This document shows positions 1-6,479 of a stretch of DNA of 14,037 nucleotides, piece after piece; position 1 is the first letter of the stretch; every line of letters starts with the position of its first letter. Position numbers and translations under genes: made by a program. This DNA comes from Atopobium sp. UBA2090 (lineage in GTDB: Bacteria > Actinomycetota > Coriobacteriia > Coriobacteriales > Atopobiaceae). The notes under the pieces were generated by a model. It worked only from the letters and a program-made list of their open reading frames with translations, had not been told where the DNA came from and searched no databases. The stretch spans positions 1 through 14,037 of the forward strand of contig DCZG01000097.1 in the NCBI GenBank assembly GCA_002331575.1, given 5' to 3'.

Positions 1-108
1 CGCGAGAATCCGCCCCAGTTGACGCGTTCGTGCCGTGGCAAAATGTGCGTTATCAAAAGTGGACATTCGAGCCGGGGCGCTGACCGGAGCCCGCCACCTG
101 GCGAGAAG

Positions 109-200
109 TCCGCGAAGCTGAAAACGCTACACGAACGGCCCCGAAAGCGCTCATGGCGACGTTATCCGACCGTTCGTGTAGCGTTTTTCAGCTTCGCGGA
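109..200. repeat. Long inverted repeat A (30-31 bp arms)
   Basis: The left arm, 109-138, and right arm, 170-200, are reverse complements over 30 positions, with one extra T in the right arm's T run. They enclose a 31-base loop. The arms read from tccgcgaagctg at the outer edge to cacgaacgg at the inner edge. The CACGAA inner core and the CTTCGCGG outer part recur in the repeat at 10926-10998, so this is a family and not a single hairpin. It could be a MITE- or REPIN-like element or a structured transcript end. It lacks a terminator-type U run directly after the stem. Its function is unknown. Confidence 0.8.
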
Positions 201-226
201 CCCCGGCTGGCATCGATGATTTTTTG

Positions 227-287
227 ATTTTCACACGAAGGGGCCTTTTCGGCGTTTTGGCAAAGATAACGCCCTTCGTGTGAAAAT
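227..287. repeat. Inverted repeat B (16 bp perfect arms)
   Basis: The arm at 227-242 (attttcacacgaaggg) is the exact reverse complement of 272-287, with a 29-base loop. The loop side holds a second possible stem, ggcgtt (251-256) with aacgcc (268-273), which overlaps the right arm and would compete with the main stem. The TTTTCAC-ACGAAGG core relates it to elements A and C. It begins only 26 bases after element A. Confidence 0.75.
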
Positions 288-447
288 GCCCGCCGCGCAT
301 CGCCCATCTCGCTTCAGCCGGCAGCCTCCGCTCCGCGCCGCCGCGCGCGCCATTCACTCCCATTCAGTGGACATGGAATATACACCTGTCCCCTATTCCA
401 TTTCCAAGAGCTTACGCAGGCAAGGGCGCGTTCGCGGCCCCGTCGTG

Positions 448-453
448 TACAAT
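448..453 (+). promoter_or_regulatory. Candidate -10 box for the MgtE-like/NRMT unit
   Basis: TACAAT matches five of six bases of the TATAAT consensus and has TG directly in front. No good -35 hexamer lies 16-18 bases upstream, so the call rests on the -10 alone. If it is used, transcription would start near 460 and the mRNA leader would be about 195 bases, enough for the small ORF and hairpins between 510 and 640. Confidence 0.35.
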
Positions 454-509
454 GGCAAGCGCTAGCGGACTGTCGCCTCATACGACGCCGCGCCTGCAGT
501 CTAAGAGAA

Positions 510-608
510 GGGTCCTCATGAAACCTCGACCTCACAGTCGATGACCCCAGCGGCGTGCCCCCGTCAGGCCACACCGTGAGGGGTGTGACCGGTGCCGAAG
601 TCAGGCAC
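510..608 (+). promoter_or_regulatory. Structured mRNA leader upstream of the Mg2+ gene pair
   Basis: Several stems can be drawn. GGGTC (510-514) pairs with GACCC (543-547), enclosing the small ORF and including part of its ribosome binding site. TCGAC (526-530) pairs with GTCGA (537-541). CACACC (570-575) pairs with GGTGTG (582-587). GTGCC (592-596) pairs with GGCAC (604-608). CCTCAC inside the small ORF (530-535) can also pair with GTGAGG (576-581), the loop of the third stem, giving a mutually exclusive fold. This resembles attenuator-style leaders, but the stems are short and I could not compute energies. The M-box (ykoK) Mg2+ riboswitch consensus is not visible. Confidence 0.3.
518..544 (+). 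CDS. Possible leader peptide, MKPRPHSR (8 aa)
   Basis: The frame ATG-AAA-CCT-CGA-CCT-CAC-AGT-CGA-TGA is preceded by AGAAGGG (506-512), five bases before the ATG, which is a strong ribosome binding site. It lies 111 bases upstream of the MgtE-like start. It uses CCT for both prolines and CGA for both internal arginine codons, while the downstream genes mainly use CCC and CGC. In enterobacteria, short proline-bearing leader ORFs (mgtL, mgtP) control Mg2+ transporter genes by ribosome behaviour at low Mg2+. This ORF is not recognisably homologous to them. Such a short frame could also occur by chance, so the evidence is position, binding site and codon choice only. Confidence 0.35.
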   Translation: MKPRPHSR

Positions 609-655
609 AATGCGCGCGCGTCCCCTGCGCGACGCAACAATGGTAAGGAGCACGC

Positions 656-2500
656 ATGATCTATCTCTCCCAACTCGTGGGAAACCCAGTCCTCGACGCC
701 ACCGGCGAGAAGATCGGTACGGTCTCGGACCTCGGCATCGCCACGGGCGAGGTCTTTCCTCGCGTGACGAGCCTGGCCTTCATGGGCCCCGGCCGCACGC
801 CCATCATGATCTCGTGGCGCAAGTACGTGGACACCTATGACGAGCACGAGGTGCACCTCAAGGTCCCCTCCACCGACATCCGCTTCTCGTACCTCCAGCC
901 CGACGAGATCCTGCTCGCCCGCGACATCCTCAACAAGCAGATCGTCGACACGCGCGGCATGCGCGTCGTCCGCGTGAACGACCTCAAGCTCTCCGACACC
1001 AGCTCCTCCCAGCTGCGCCTCCTCGGCGCCGAGGTGGGCATGCGCGGCATCCTGCGCTCGCTCTCACCCAAGGTCGAGAAGGTCGGCGTGCGCATCGCCC
1101 GCACCTTCGGCCACCCCGTTCCGGAGCGTATCATCGCCTGGAGCTACATGGACCTCGTCGAGCGCGACCTCTCCAACGTCAAGCTCTCCATCTCGCACAA
1201 GACGCTCGAGGACATGCACCCCGCCGACGTCGCCGACATCATCGAGCAGCTCGACCCGCGCCTGCGCGGCCAGGTGTTCGCCCAGCTCGATGACGAGCAG
1301 CGCGCCGACGCCATGGCAGAGCTCGAGGACGACAAGGCCGCCGAGATCATGGGCGACATGTCCGAGACCGACGCCTCGCGCATGCTCTCGGCCATGGACC
1401 CCGACGACGCCGCCGAGCTCGTGGACGAGTTGGGTGCCGAGAAGGCCGAGAAGCTCCTCAAGCTCATGGGCGTCGAGGACGCGAAGGCCATTCGCCAGCT
1501 GCTCGGCTACCGCGACGGGACCGCTGGCCGCATCATGACCTCCGAGTTCGTAGCCCTGCCCGACGACGAGACCGTCGCCTTCGCCGTCGACGCGCTGCGC
1601 AACCTCGAGGAGGACTTCGAGACGGTCCGCTACGTCTACCTCGTGGACGAGGACAAGCGCCTGACCGGTGCCGTAACCCTCAATAACCTGCTGGTCAACG
1701 AGGCATCGACCAAGCTCTCGGACATCGCGGCCGACGACCTCATCACGGCCGGACCCGATGACGACCAGGAGGACGTGGCCGACTCGATCTCCAAGTACAA
1801 CCTGCTCGCGCTACCCATCGTCAACGACGAGCAGAACCTCCTCGGCATCGTGACCGTCGACGACGCCCTCGACGTCATGGAGGAGGAGCACGAGGAGGAC
1901 CTGCAGATCGCCGGCGTGGGGTCGAGCGGCTCCAACGACGAGAGCAGCCACGACCTCGGATGGCTCCTCCGCCACGAGCTCTGGTTCTTCTTCTGGATTC
2001 TCAGCGTCGGTCTCCTGGCGGCCATCTCGAGGACGAGCGTCTCGGTCGACAACGTACTTCTCGCCTGCGCCGCCCTGCCCATCGCGCTCATCCTCGCGGA
2101 TGACTCGGTGAGCTACGTCACCAAGTTCTTCATCGAGAACGACCCCGACGACGAGGACTCACCCTCCATGCTCGGGTTCACGCTCAAGAGTCTCGCGCTC
2201 GGCCTCGTCTTCGCCGCGATCGTCATCCTCTTCGTCACGGTGTTCAACGGAGCCGTGCTCCCGACCGCCGCCGACTCCGAGTTCGCCCGCGCATTGGGTG
2301 CCGGCTTTGCCGGATCGGCTGCCTCGACGATCGTCTCGTTTGCGCTCACTCCCGTCTACCTCGCCATCCTTCGACGCCGAGACGATCAGAATGCCGAGAC
2401 CTCGGGCACGGCGCTCTCACTCATCTCGATGGTCGTAGCCCTCGTGGTGTTCGCCGCCGTGGCGGCGACCATCGCCGGACCCGGCGTCCTTCTGGTGTAG
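656..2500 (+). CDS. MgtE-like protein with PRC-barrels, MgtE_N, CBS pair and divergent membrane domain
   Basis: The 614-residue protein starts with a PRC-barrel-like domain (about 1-70) and a second similar segment (about 85-135). An MgtE_N superhelix follows (about 177-290, with the motif HPADVADIIEQLD), then two CBS domains (about 290-415). The C-terminal 175 residues hold about five membrane segments. In known MgtE Mg2+ channels the N and CBS domains bind Mg2+ and close the pore. Here the membrane part is divergent: where family members carry the GN.G.Q-type motif in the second helix, this one reads LADDS (480-484). An Asp pair at 576-577 may match the pore Asp of MgtE, but that alignment is uncertain. 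The start is supported by AAGGAG at 645-650, five bases upstream. It is cotranscribed with the NRAMP-like gene two bases downstream. It is either a divergent Mg2+ channel or a Mg2+-sensing partner of that transporter. Confidence 0.85.
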   Translation: MIYLSQLVGNPVLDATGEKIGTVSDLGIATGEVFPRVTSLAFMGPGRTPIMISWRKYVDTYDEHEVHLKVPSTDIRFSYLQPDEILLARDILNKQIVDTRGMRVVRVNDLKLSDTSSSQLRLLGAEVGMRGILRSLSPKVEKVGVRIARTFGHPVPERIIAWSYMDLVERDLSNVKLSISHKTLEDMHPADVADIIEQLDPRLRGQVFAQLDDEQRADAMAELEDDKAAEIMGDMSETDASRMLSAMDPDDAAELVDELGAEKAEKLLKLMGVEDAKAIRQLLGYRDGTAGRIMTSEFVALPDDETVAFAVDALRNLEEDFETVRYVYLVDEDKRLTGAVTLNNLLVNEASTKLSDIAADDLITAGPDDDQEDVADSISKYNLLALPIVNDEQNLLGIVTVDDALDVMEEEHEEDLQIAGVGSSGSNDESSHDLGWLLRHELWFFFWILSVGLLAAISRTSVSVDNVLLACAALPIALILADDSVSYVTKFFIENDPDDEDSPSMLGFTLKSLALGLVFAAIVILFVTVFNGAVLPTAADSEFARALGAGFAGSAASTIVSFALTPVYLAILRRRDDQNAETSGTALSLISMVVALVVFAAVAATIAGPGVLLV

Positions 2501-2502
2501 CC

Positions 2503-3756
2503 ATGGGACGCGATACGAACAAGCCGCAGCGTCAGAAGCTCGACCGCCGCCGCATCCTCATGGCCATGGGGCCGGGGATGGTCGCAGCGCTCGCGGGCGC
2601 AGACGCCGGCGGTGTGGCGACCTACTCCACCGCAGGCGCCACCTACGGCTTCGGACAGCTCTGGACCGTCCCCGTCATGTGCTTCCTGCTCATCGTGGCG
2701 CAGGAGACCGCCGCCCGCGTGGGCTGCGTCACGGGCAAGGGCTTCGCCTCGCTCATCCGCGAGCAGTTCGGCGTGCGACTGAGCGCCCTCGCCATGCTCG
2801 CCCTGCTCGTCTCCAACACCACGGTCACGCTCTCCGAGTTCGCTGGCATCGCCTCTGGCCTCGGACTCTTCGGCGTGCCCGTGTACCTCTCCGTTCCTCT
2901 CGCCGCGATCACCATCTGGCTCATCGCGATGAGCGGGTCATACGCGCGCATCGAGAAGATCCTGCTGGCGATCAGCTGCATCTTCGTGACGTACGTCATC
3001 GCCGGCATCATGGTCGGCCCCGACTGGGGCGAGGCGATGAACGACACCCTCATCCCCAAGTTCGTGTTCGAGCCGCAGTACTTCTCGCTGCTCGTTGCTA
3101 ACGTCGGCACGACCATCGCCCCCTGGATGGTCTTCCTCGCCCAGAGCAACGTCGTCGAGAAGAACGCGCACGAGGAGGACCTCCCCTACCAGCGCATCGA
3201 CACCGTGACGGGCGCCGTCGTGGCAAGCGCCATCAGCTGGTTCATCATCCTCGCGACCGGTGCGGTGCTTCATCCCGCCGGCGTCATCGTCAACTCGGCT
3301 GAGGACGCGGCAACGGCGCTCGCGCCGCTCGCCGGCCCCTACGCGGAGATGCTCTTTGGCGCGGGACTCGTCGGGGCGTCGTTCCTCGCCGCCTGCGTCC
3401 TTCCCGGCATCACGGCAAGCGCCATCTGCGAGGCATTCGGCTGGGAACGCGGATCGGACCGCACCTGGCAGGAGGCACCGGTCTACCGCGGCATCATCAC
3501 TGCCATCCTCTTGATCTCGGCCGTGATCGTCCTCATCCCCAACGTCAACCTCTTCGGCATCATGATGGTCGCGCAGGTCATCAACGGCATCCTGCTGCCC
3601 GTGCTGCTCGTCTTCATGGTCAAGATCGCGAGTGACAGGCACGTGATGGGCAAGAACGCGAACAGCCGCGTGTGGACTGGCCTCACGTGGTTCACCGTCA
3701 TCGCCGTCATCATCCTGACCGTGGTGATGTTCGTCCTCCAGGCGATGGGCGTCTAG
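2503..3756 (+). CDS. NRAMP-related magnesium transporter (NRMT type)
   Basis: A 417-residue integral membrane protein with about eleven hydrophobic segments and the SLC11/NRAMP fold pattern. The first helix begins GPGMVAALAGADAGG, so the metal-binding DPGN motif of Mn2+/Fe2+ NRAMPs is replaced by DAGG (34-37). The sixth helix reads GTTIAPW (202-208) where classical members have GATVMPH, so the metal-ligand Met is Ala206 and the His is Trp208. Loss of these residues marks the NRMT clade, whose Eggerthella lenta member is described as transporting Mg2+ (and Mn2+) without proton coupling. The start lies two bases after the MgtE-like stop and has no clear ribosome binding site of its own, which suggests translational coupling. 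No terminator is visible in the 28 bases before the convergent neighbour. Mg2+ uptake is the best call, by family knowledge. Confidence 0.85.
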   Translation: MGRDTNKPQRQKLDRRRILMAMGPGMVAALAGADAGGVATYSTAGATYGFGQLWTVPVMCFLLIVAQETAARVGCVTGKGFASLIREQFGVRLSALAMLALLVSNTTVTLSEFAGIASGLGLFGVPVYLSVPLAAITIWLIAMSGSYARIEKILLAISCIFVTYVIAGIMVGPDWGEAMNDTLIPKFVFEPQYFSLLVANVGTTIAPWMVFLAQSNVVEKNAHEEDLPYQRIDTVTGAVVASAISWFIILATGAVLHPAGVIVNSAEDAATALAPLAGPYAEMLFGAGLVGASFLAACVLPGITASAICEAFGWERGSDRTWQEAPVYRGIITAILLISAVIVLIPNVNLFGIMMVAQVINGILLPVLLVFMVKIASDRHVMGKNANSRVWTGLTWFTVIAVIILTVVMFVLQAMGV

Positions 3757-3784
3757 CACCTTCGCCGAGAGCAGTAACCGGGGT

Positions 3785-4843
3785 CTACTTGCTGGACTTG
3801 TCGAACTCGTCCTTGAACGAGCCGAACATCTTGCCCATCTTGCCGAGCTGGCGGCCCATGTCCTTGGCCATCCGGTCGCCGTCGACCTTGGGGGCGGAAG
3901 CCTTCTTCTTGGCGGTGCCCGAGGTCTTGGCAGCCCCGGTGGCCTTGGCGGTGCCCGAGGTCTTGGCGGCTCCGGTGGCCTTGGCAGCACTCGCCGGCGC
4001 TGACGTCGCGGTCGGCTTGTAGGTCTTGGCCTCTCCCGCGGAGCCTCCGTCGGCGATCTGCCCGACGGGCTCGGAGACACGAACGTCGACGGCTTCCGTC
4101 GCGGGCAGCTGCGCCTCGGGCTCGGCATCCTCAGCCTGCGCCTCCTCCATGGCGCGCTTGGCCTTGCCGATGGCCTTGCCCAGGGCAAACGAGCCCTTGT
4201 CCACGGCCTCGGACGTGGCGGCACCGGCCTTCTCGCCAAACTCGGCGCTCTTGACCTTGGCCTTCGCGGACGCCTCACCAGCCTTTGCGGCCAGCCCGCC
4301 GTTGAGGGCGAGCGAGGCGGCCTCGGGCGAGACGATCATGCACCCGTTGGCGTAGCTCATGAGCATCGATGGCGGAATCTCGAGCGAGCCCACGAGGGCG
4401 CGGGCCATGCCGCCGTCACCCACGAGGAACTTCGTGACCTTGCCGGTCTTCTGCTCGAACTCGGCGTCGTTGACGTAACCGAGCACCTTGCCGTCGCTCG
4501 TCTTGGCGTCCATGCCCGCCCACATGATGCAGGCGTCCCAGTTGACATGCAGGCGCTCGCGAGCCGCATCGTCGAAGGCGTCATCTCCGCGGGTCACGCG
4601 AATGCCCTTCTCGACGGGCGCGTACGAGTCGATGGCGAGAAAGACGTCCTCGCGCTTGACCATGCCCGCCACGTCAGGTCGCCTGACGAGGAAGCCCACC
4701 ACGCGTCGACCGTCGGGGGTGAAGACGGCCATGTGGACCTTGCCGAGCTTCGAGAGCTTCGTGGTGGGCTGGCCCTCCTTGGGTCGGCGGACGTCCTTGA
4801 CGACGAAGACCTTCACTCCGGAAAGATCGGACACCTTGGGCAC
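3785..4843 (-). CDS. PRC-barrel domain protein with Ala/Lys-rich tail
   Basis: A 352-residue protein without a signal peptide or membrane segment. Residues about 1-80 and 105-170 look like two PRC-barrel domains (GKVHMAVFTPDGRRVVGFLV and GKVLGYVNDAEFEQKTGKV are typical). After these come an Ala-rich helical stretch (175-230), an acidic section, and a low-complexity Ala/Lys/Thr/Gly region with a 12-residue tandem repeat (288-311). The end, RMAKDMGRQLGKMGKMFGSF, is basic. The start is GTG at 4843, supported by AGGAG (4854-4850) six bases away. PRC-barrels occur in RNA-processing and photosynthetic proteins and many of unknown role. A histone-like or nucleic-acid-binding tail is possible but unproven. 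It converges on the NRMT gene, and the MgtE-like protein also starts with PRC-barrel-like segments. Confidence 0.75.
   Translation of the reverse strand: MPKVSDLSGVKVFVVKDVRRPKEGQPTTKLSKLGKVHMAVFTPDGRRVVGFLVRRPDVAGMVKREDVFLAIDSYAPVEKGIRVTRGDDAFDDAARERLHVNWDACIMWAGMDAKTSDGKVLGYVNDAEFEQKTGKVTKFLVGDGGMARALVGSLEIPPSMLMSYANGCMIVSPEAASLALNGGLAAKAGEASAKAKVKSAEFGEKAGAATSEAVDKGSFALGKAIGKAKRAMEEAQAEDAEPEAQLPATEAVDVRVSEPVGQIADGGSAGEAKTYKPTATSAPASAAKATGAAKTSGTAKATGAAKTSGTAKKKASAPKVDGDRMAKDMGRQLGKMGKMFGSFKDEFDKSSK
3911..3982 (-). repeat. 36-bp tandem duplication inside the PRC-barrel gene
   Basis: Two adjacent 36-bp units each encode KATGAAKTSGTA (residues 288-299 and 300-311). The DNA units differ only at a few third positions, which points to a fairly recent duplication. 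Copy number could vary between strains by slippage or recombination. Confidence 0.8.
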
Positions 4844-4879
4844 GGACTGCTCCTCTCAGAAGGGCACGGCGGGAACGCA

Positions 4880-4912
4880 GAGACGGGCACCACGAACCGT
4901 GGCACCCGTCTC
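4880..4912 (-). terminator. Hairpin between the YtxH-like and PRC-barrel genes
   Basis: GAGACGGG (4880-4887) pairs with CCCGTCTC (4905-4912), and CCACG (4890-4894) pairs with CGTGG (4898-4902), separated by a two-base mismatch. It lies downstream of the YtxH-like stop and upstream of the GTG start of the PRC-barrel gene. It has no U run, so it may be a weak or factor-dependent terminator or an mRNA-processing hairpin that sets relative expression of the two genes. Confidence 0.4.
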
Positions 4913-4950
4913 GAGGTTCAGCATGGGGCGCGCGGGCGCGGCGAGAAGGA

Positions 4951-5403
4951 CTACTGCTCGTCGGCCTTGGTCTCGGGCTCGACGACCTCGACGTGCACGG
5001 CCTGGGCCTCGGACTGGTTGGCGGACACGGCCTCGTCGGTCATGGAGGCGACCTTGTCGGTGACGGAGGTCACGGTGTCCTGCACCTGGGCGGACGTGGT
5101 GGCGACGGCATCGGAGAGCGAGTCGCGGAGCTGGTCCATGCGCTCGCGGGCGAGGTCGACCTTGGCGCGGAGCTCGTCGGTCGTGGCGTCGACGTTGGGG
5201 CGAACCTCCCCGATCTTGTCGTTCACGACGCGCGTGCCGCGCTCGTACGAATCGACTGCGGAATCCCAGGCGTCATTCATGGCGTCTGCGGCCATGGCAC
5301 GGCTCTCGGCGCCGGAGCGCGGGGCGAGCATCATGCCCGCGATAAGACCCGCACCTGCACCGATGATGCTGCCAATGGCGAAGTGGAGCGCTTTGCTACT
5401 CAT
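4951..5403 (-). CDS. YtxH-family membrane-anchored helical protein
   Basis: A 150-residue protein with a glycine-rich N-terminal membrane segment (about 7-28, FAIGSIIGAGAGLIAGMMLAP) followed by RSGAESR, the usual YtxH pattern. The remainder is predicted to be a long amphipathic helix or coiled coil with regular V/L/M spacing, ending in an acidic tail. YtxH proteins are small stress-associated proteins of unknown biochemical role, sometimes annotated as gas-vesicle-like. The start at 5403 is supported by AGGAGG (5414-5409), five bases upstream. It lies 107 bases upstream of the PRC-barrel gene on the same strand and may share a transcript with it, with the hairpin at 4880-4912 between them. 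Confidence 0.8.
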   Translation of the reverse strand: MSSKALHFAIGSIIGAGAGLIAGMMLAPRSGAESRAMAADAMNDAWDSAVDSYERGTRVVNDKIGEVRPNVDATTDELRAKVDLARERMDQLRDSLSDAVATTSAQVQDTVTSVTDKVASMTDEAVSANQSEAQAVHVEVVEPETKADEQ

Positions 5404-5456
5404 GAGGTCCTCCTGTCAGGGTGGGCGCCAACGGCGCACGTACGCTATATACCCTC

Positions 5457-5479
5457 GGTCTGATTCTGTGAGTCAGACC
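5457..5479 (-). promoter_or_regulatory. Hairpin or operator upstream of the YtxH-like gene
   Basis: GGTCTGA (5457-5463) and TCAGACC (5473-5479) are perfect 7-bp arms around a 9-base loop. On the minus strand the sequence TATATA follows directly (5453-5448 region), so this dyad sits where an operator or -35 region would be. It also lies just after the stop of the gene at 5506, so it could act as a transcript end. No U run follows it. Confidence 0.35.
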
Positions 5480-5505
5480 TTCTGCCAATAGGTGCGAGCG
5501 ACGTC

Positions 5506-6372
5506 CTAGCGGACGGGGCGCGGCTTGGGAACGTCAACCATGTCCCAGTCGTCGATGGCCGGGGAGTCGTCATAGATGTCGTGCCCGGACTCTGGAGCAG
5601 CGGGCGCTACGGGAGCTGCGGGAGCGGCTGGCTGCTCAGATACCTCGGGCTGCTCAGGCTGCTCGGGCTCTGGCGGCGTGACGTCGTCCGGCTCGTCGAG
5701 TTCGTCGGCGGAGGGCTCGGGTTCCGGGGCGTCGTCGAGCGTGATGGGTTCCGAGATGAGCGTGGAGCCGGGGTCGGTGGAGTCCGCCGGCTCGATGACG
5801 GCGTCCTCGTACTCGAGCTCCTCAACGTGCTCTCCCTCGGGGTACTCCTCATCGACGGGCTCCTCGGGCTCGGCCGACTGGCCGTCACCGTCATCGGTGT
5901 CGTCACCAAGGCTCTGCACGAGGCCCACAAGACCGCTCGCGATGGCATCGATGTCGGGCACGGGGTCCCCGCCACCGTTGTACGCCCACTCGAGCACCCA
6001 CTCCGCGCTCGAGAGAGCACCAATGACAAGCACGTCATCGGGGCAGTCGAGACGAATGACATAGGTCCTCTCGCCAACTTCGGCGGTGCGGCCGCTCGTG
6101 ATGTCCCCGGCGACGTTGGTACGGGCGAGAAGCTCGACGGTGACGTGCTCGAGGAGGTGCGCCACCTCGGTGTCATCGACGACGTCACCGAACTTGGGCG
6201 CGTTGTCACCCAGGCAGACGTGGTCGGCAAGCTCGGGGATGAGGTCCATGATGCGGGCGGTGCCCTCGGCGTCATCGCTCGTCATGAGCGGCGCCGACTC
6301 GCCGGCCTCGACGACTGCGTCGAGGTACTTGGGACCGACGGTGACCTTTTTGATTTCCACAACCTGAGCCAT
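5506..6372 (-). CDS. Stand-alone cyanophycin-synthetase N-terminal-like domain protein with acidic tail
   Basis: The 288-residue protein has a folded N-terminal part (about 1-155) and a long disordered tail rich in Glu, Asp, Pro and Ala. The folded part contains AHLLEHVTVELLARTNV and GRT (residues 71-96), preceded by a PELADHVCLGDNAPKF segment. This order matches the N-domain of cyanophycin synthetase (H..EHV.LEL ... GRT). The ATP-grasp and Mur-ligase domains of that enzyme are absent, so it cannot make cyanophycin itself. In the full enzyme this domain takes part in substrate or primer binding; here its role is unknown. I chose ATG 6372 over the longer frame because GGGGAG stands about 9 bases upstream and conservation begins there. 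The tail ends in a basic PKPRPVR. Confidence 0.7.
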   Translation of the reverse strand: MAQVVEIKKVTVGPKYLDAVVEAGESAPLMTSDDAEGTARIMDLIPELADHVCLGDNAPKFGDVVDDTEVAHLLEHVTVELLARTNVAGDITSGRTAEVGERTYVIRLDCPDDVLVIGALSSAEWVLEWAYNGGGDPVPDIDAIASGLVGLVQSLGDDTDDGDGQSAEPEEPVDEEYPEGEHVEELEYEDAVIEPADSTDPGSTLISEPITLDDAPEPEPSADELDEPDDVTPPEPEQPEQPEVSEQPAAPAAPVAPAAPESGHDIYDDSPAIDDWDMVDVPKPRPVR

Positions 6373-6431
6373 GGGCAAGCTCCCCTTCACTCGGGCCCAT
6401 CTCGGAGACGGGCGAACGCTTCTCCTGCCCC

Positions 6432-6437
6432 ATTGTA
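6432..6437 (-). promoter_or_regulatory. Candidate -10 box for the cyanophycin-synthetase-like gene
   Basis: On the minus strand the hexamer reads TACAAT, five of six consensus bases, about 60 bases before the start codon at 6372. The hexamer 17 bases upstream (CCATGT) is a poor -35, so confidence is limited. Confidence 0.4.
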
Positions 6438-6457
6438 GTTGTTCTGACTTGACGACA

Positions 6458-6479
6458 TGGCACAAAGGGGCGGGTGCCA
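6458..6479 (-). repeat. Small hairpin resembling a degenerate copy of the 39-bp repeat
   Basis: TGGCAC (6458-6463) pairs with GTGCCA (6474-6479). Read on the minus strand, the segment (ggcacccgcccctttg, then tgcca) closely follows the flank and first half of the repeat at 12261-12308 (ggcacctgtccctttgg, then ctgcca). It lies between the stop of the CNNM/CorC gene and the promoter of the next gene and may also help end the upstream transcript, although no U run follows. Confidence 0.4.

Larger units (their letters stand above)
1..447. other. Non-coding stretch at left edge with inverted repeats
   Basis: I see no credible gene here: the open frames are short, lack ribosome binding sites and cross long inverted repeats. 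The stretch holds two inverted repeats, listed separately (109-200 and 227-287). The string cacctgtccc near 384-393 resembles the flank of the 39-bp repeat found further right (12264-12272), so it may be a degenerate relic of that family. No end of an upstream gene and no RNA gene is recognisable. Confidence 0.5.

Noticed and set aside
109..200. Invertible promoter segment
   Set aside because: The segment between the arms is only 31 bases, too short to carry a promoter, and no recombinase gene is near.
460..655. M-box (ykoK) magnesium riboswitch
   Set aside because: The position before Mg2+ transporter genes made it worth checking, but the conserved core of that riboswitch is not visible. 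The leader-ORF idea fits better.
2938..4278. 446-codon open frame on the minus strand
   Set aside because: It overlaps the NRMT gene and the PRC-barrel gene in another frame. Its product is Arg/Pro-rich low-complexity sequence, typical of shadow frames.
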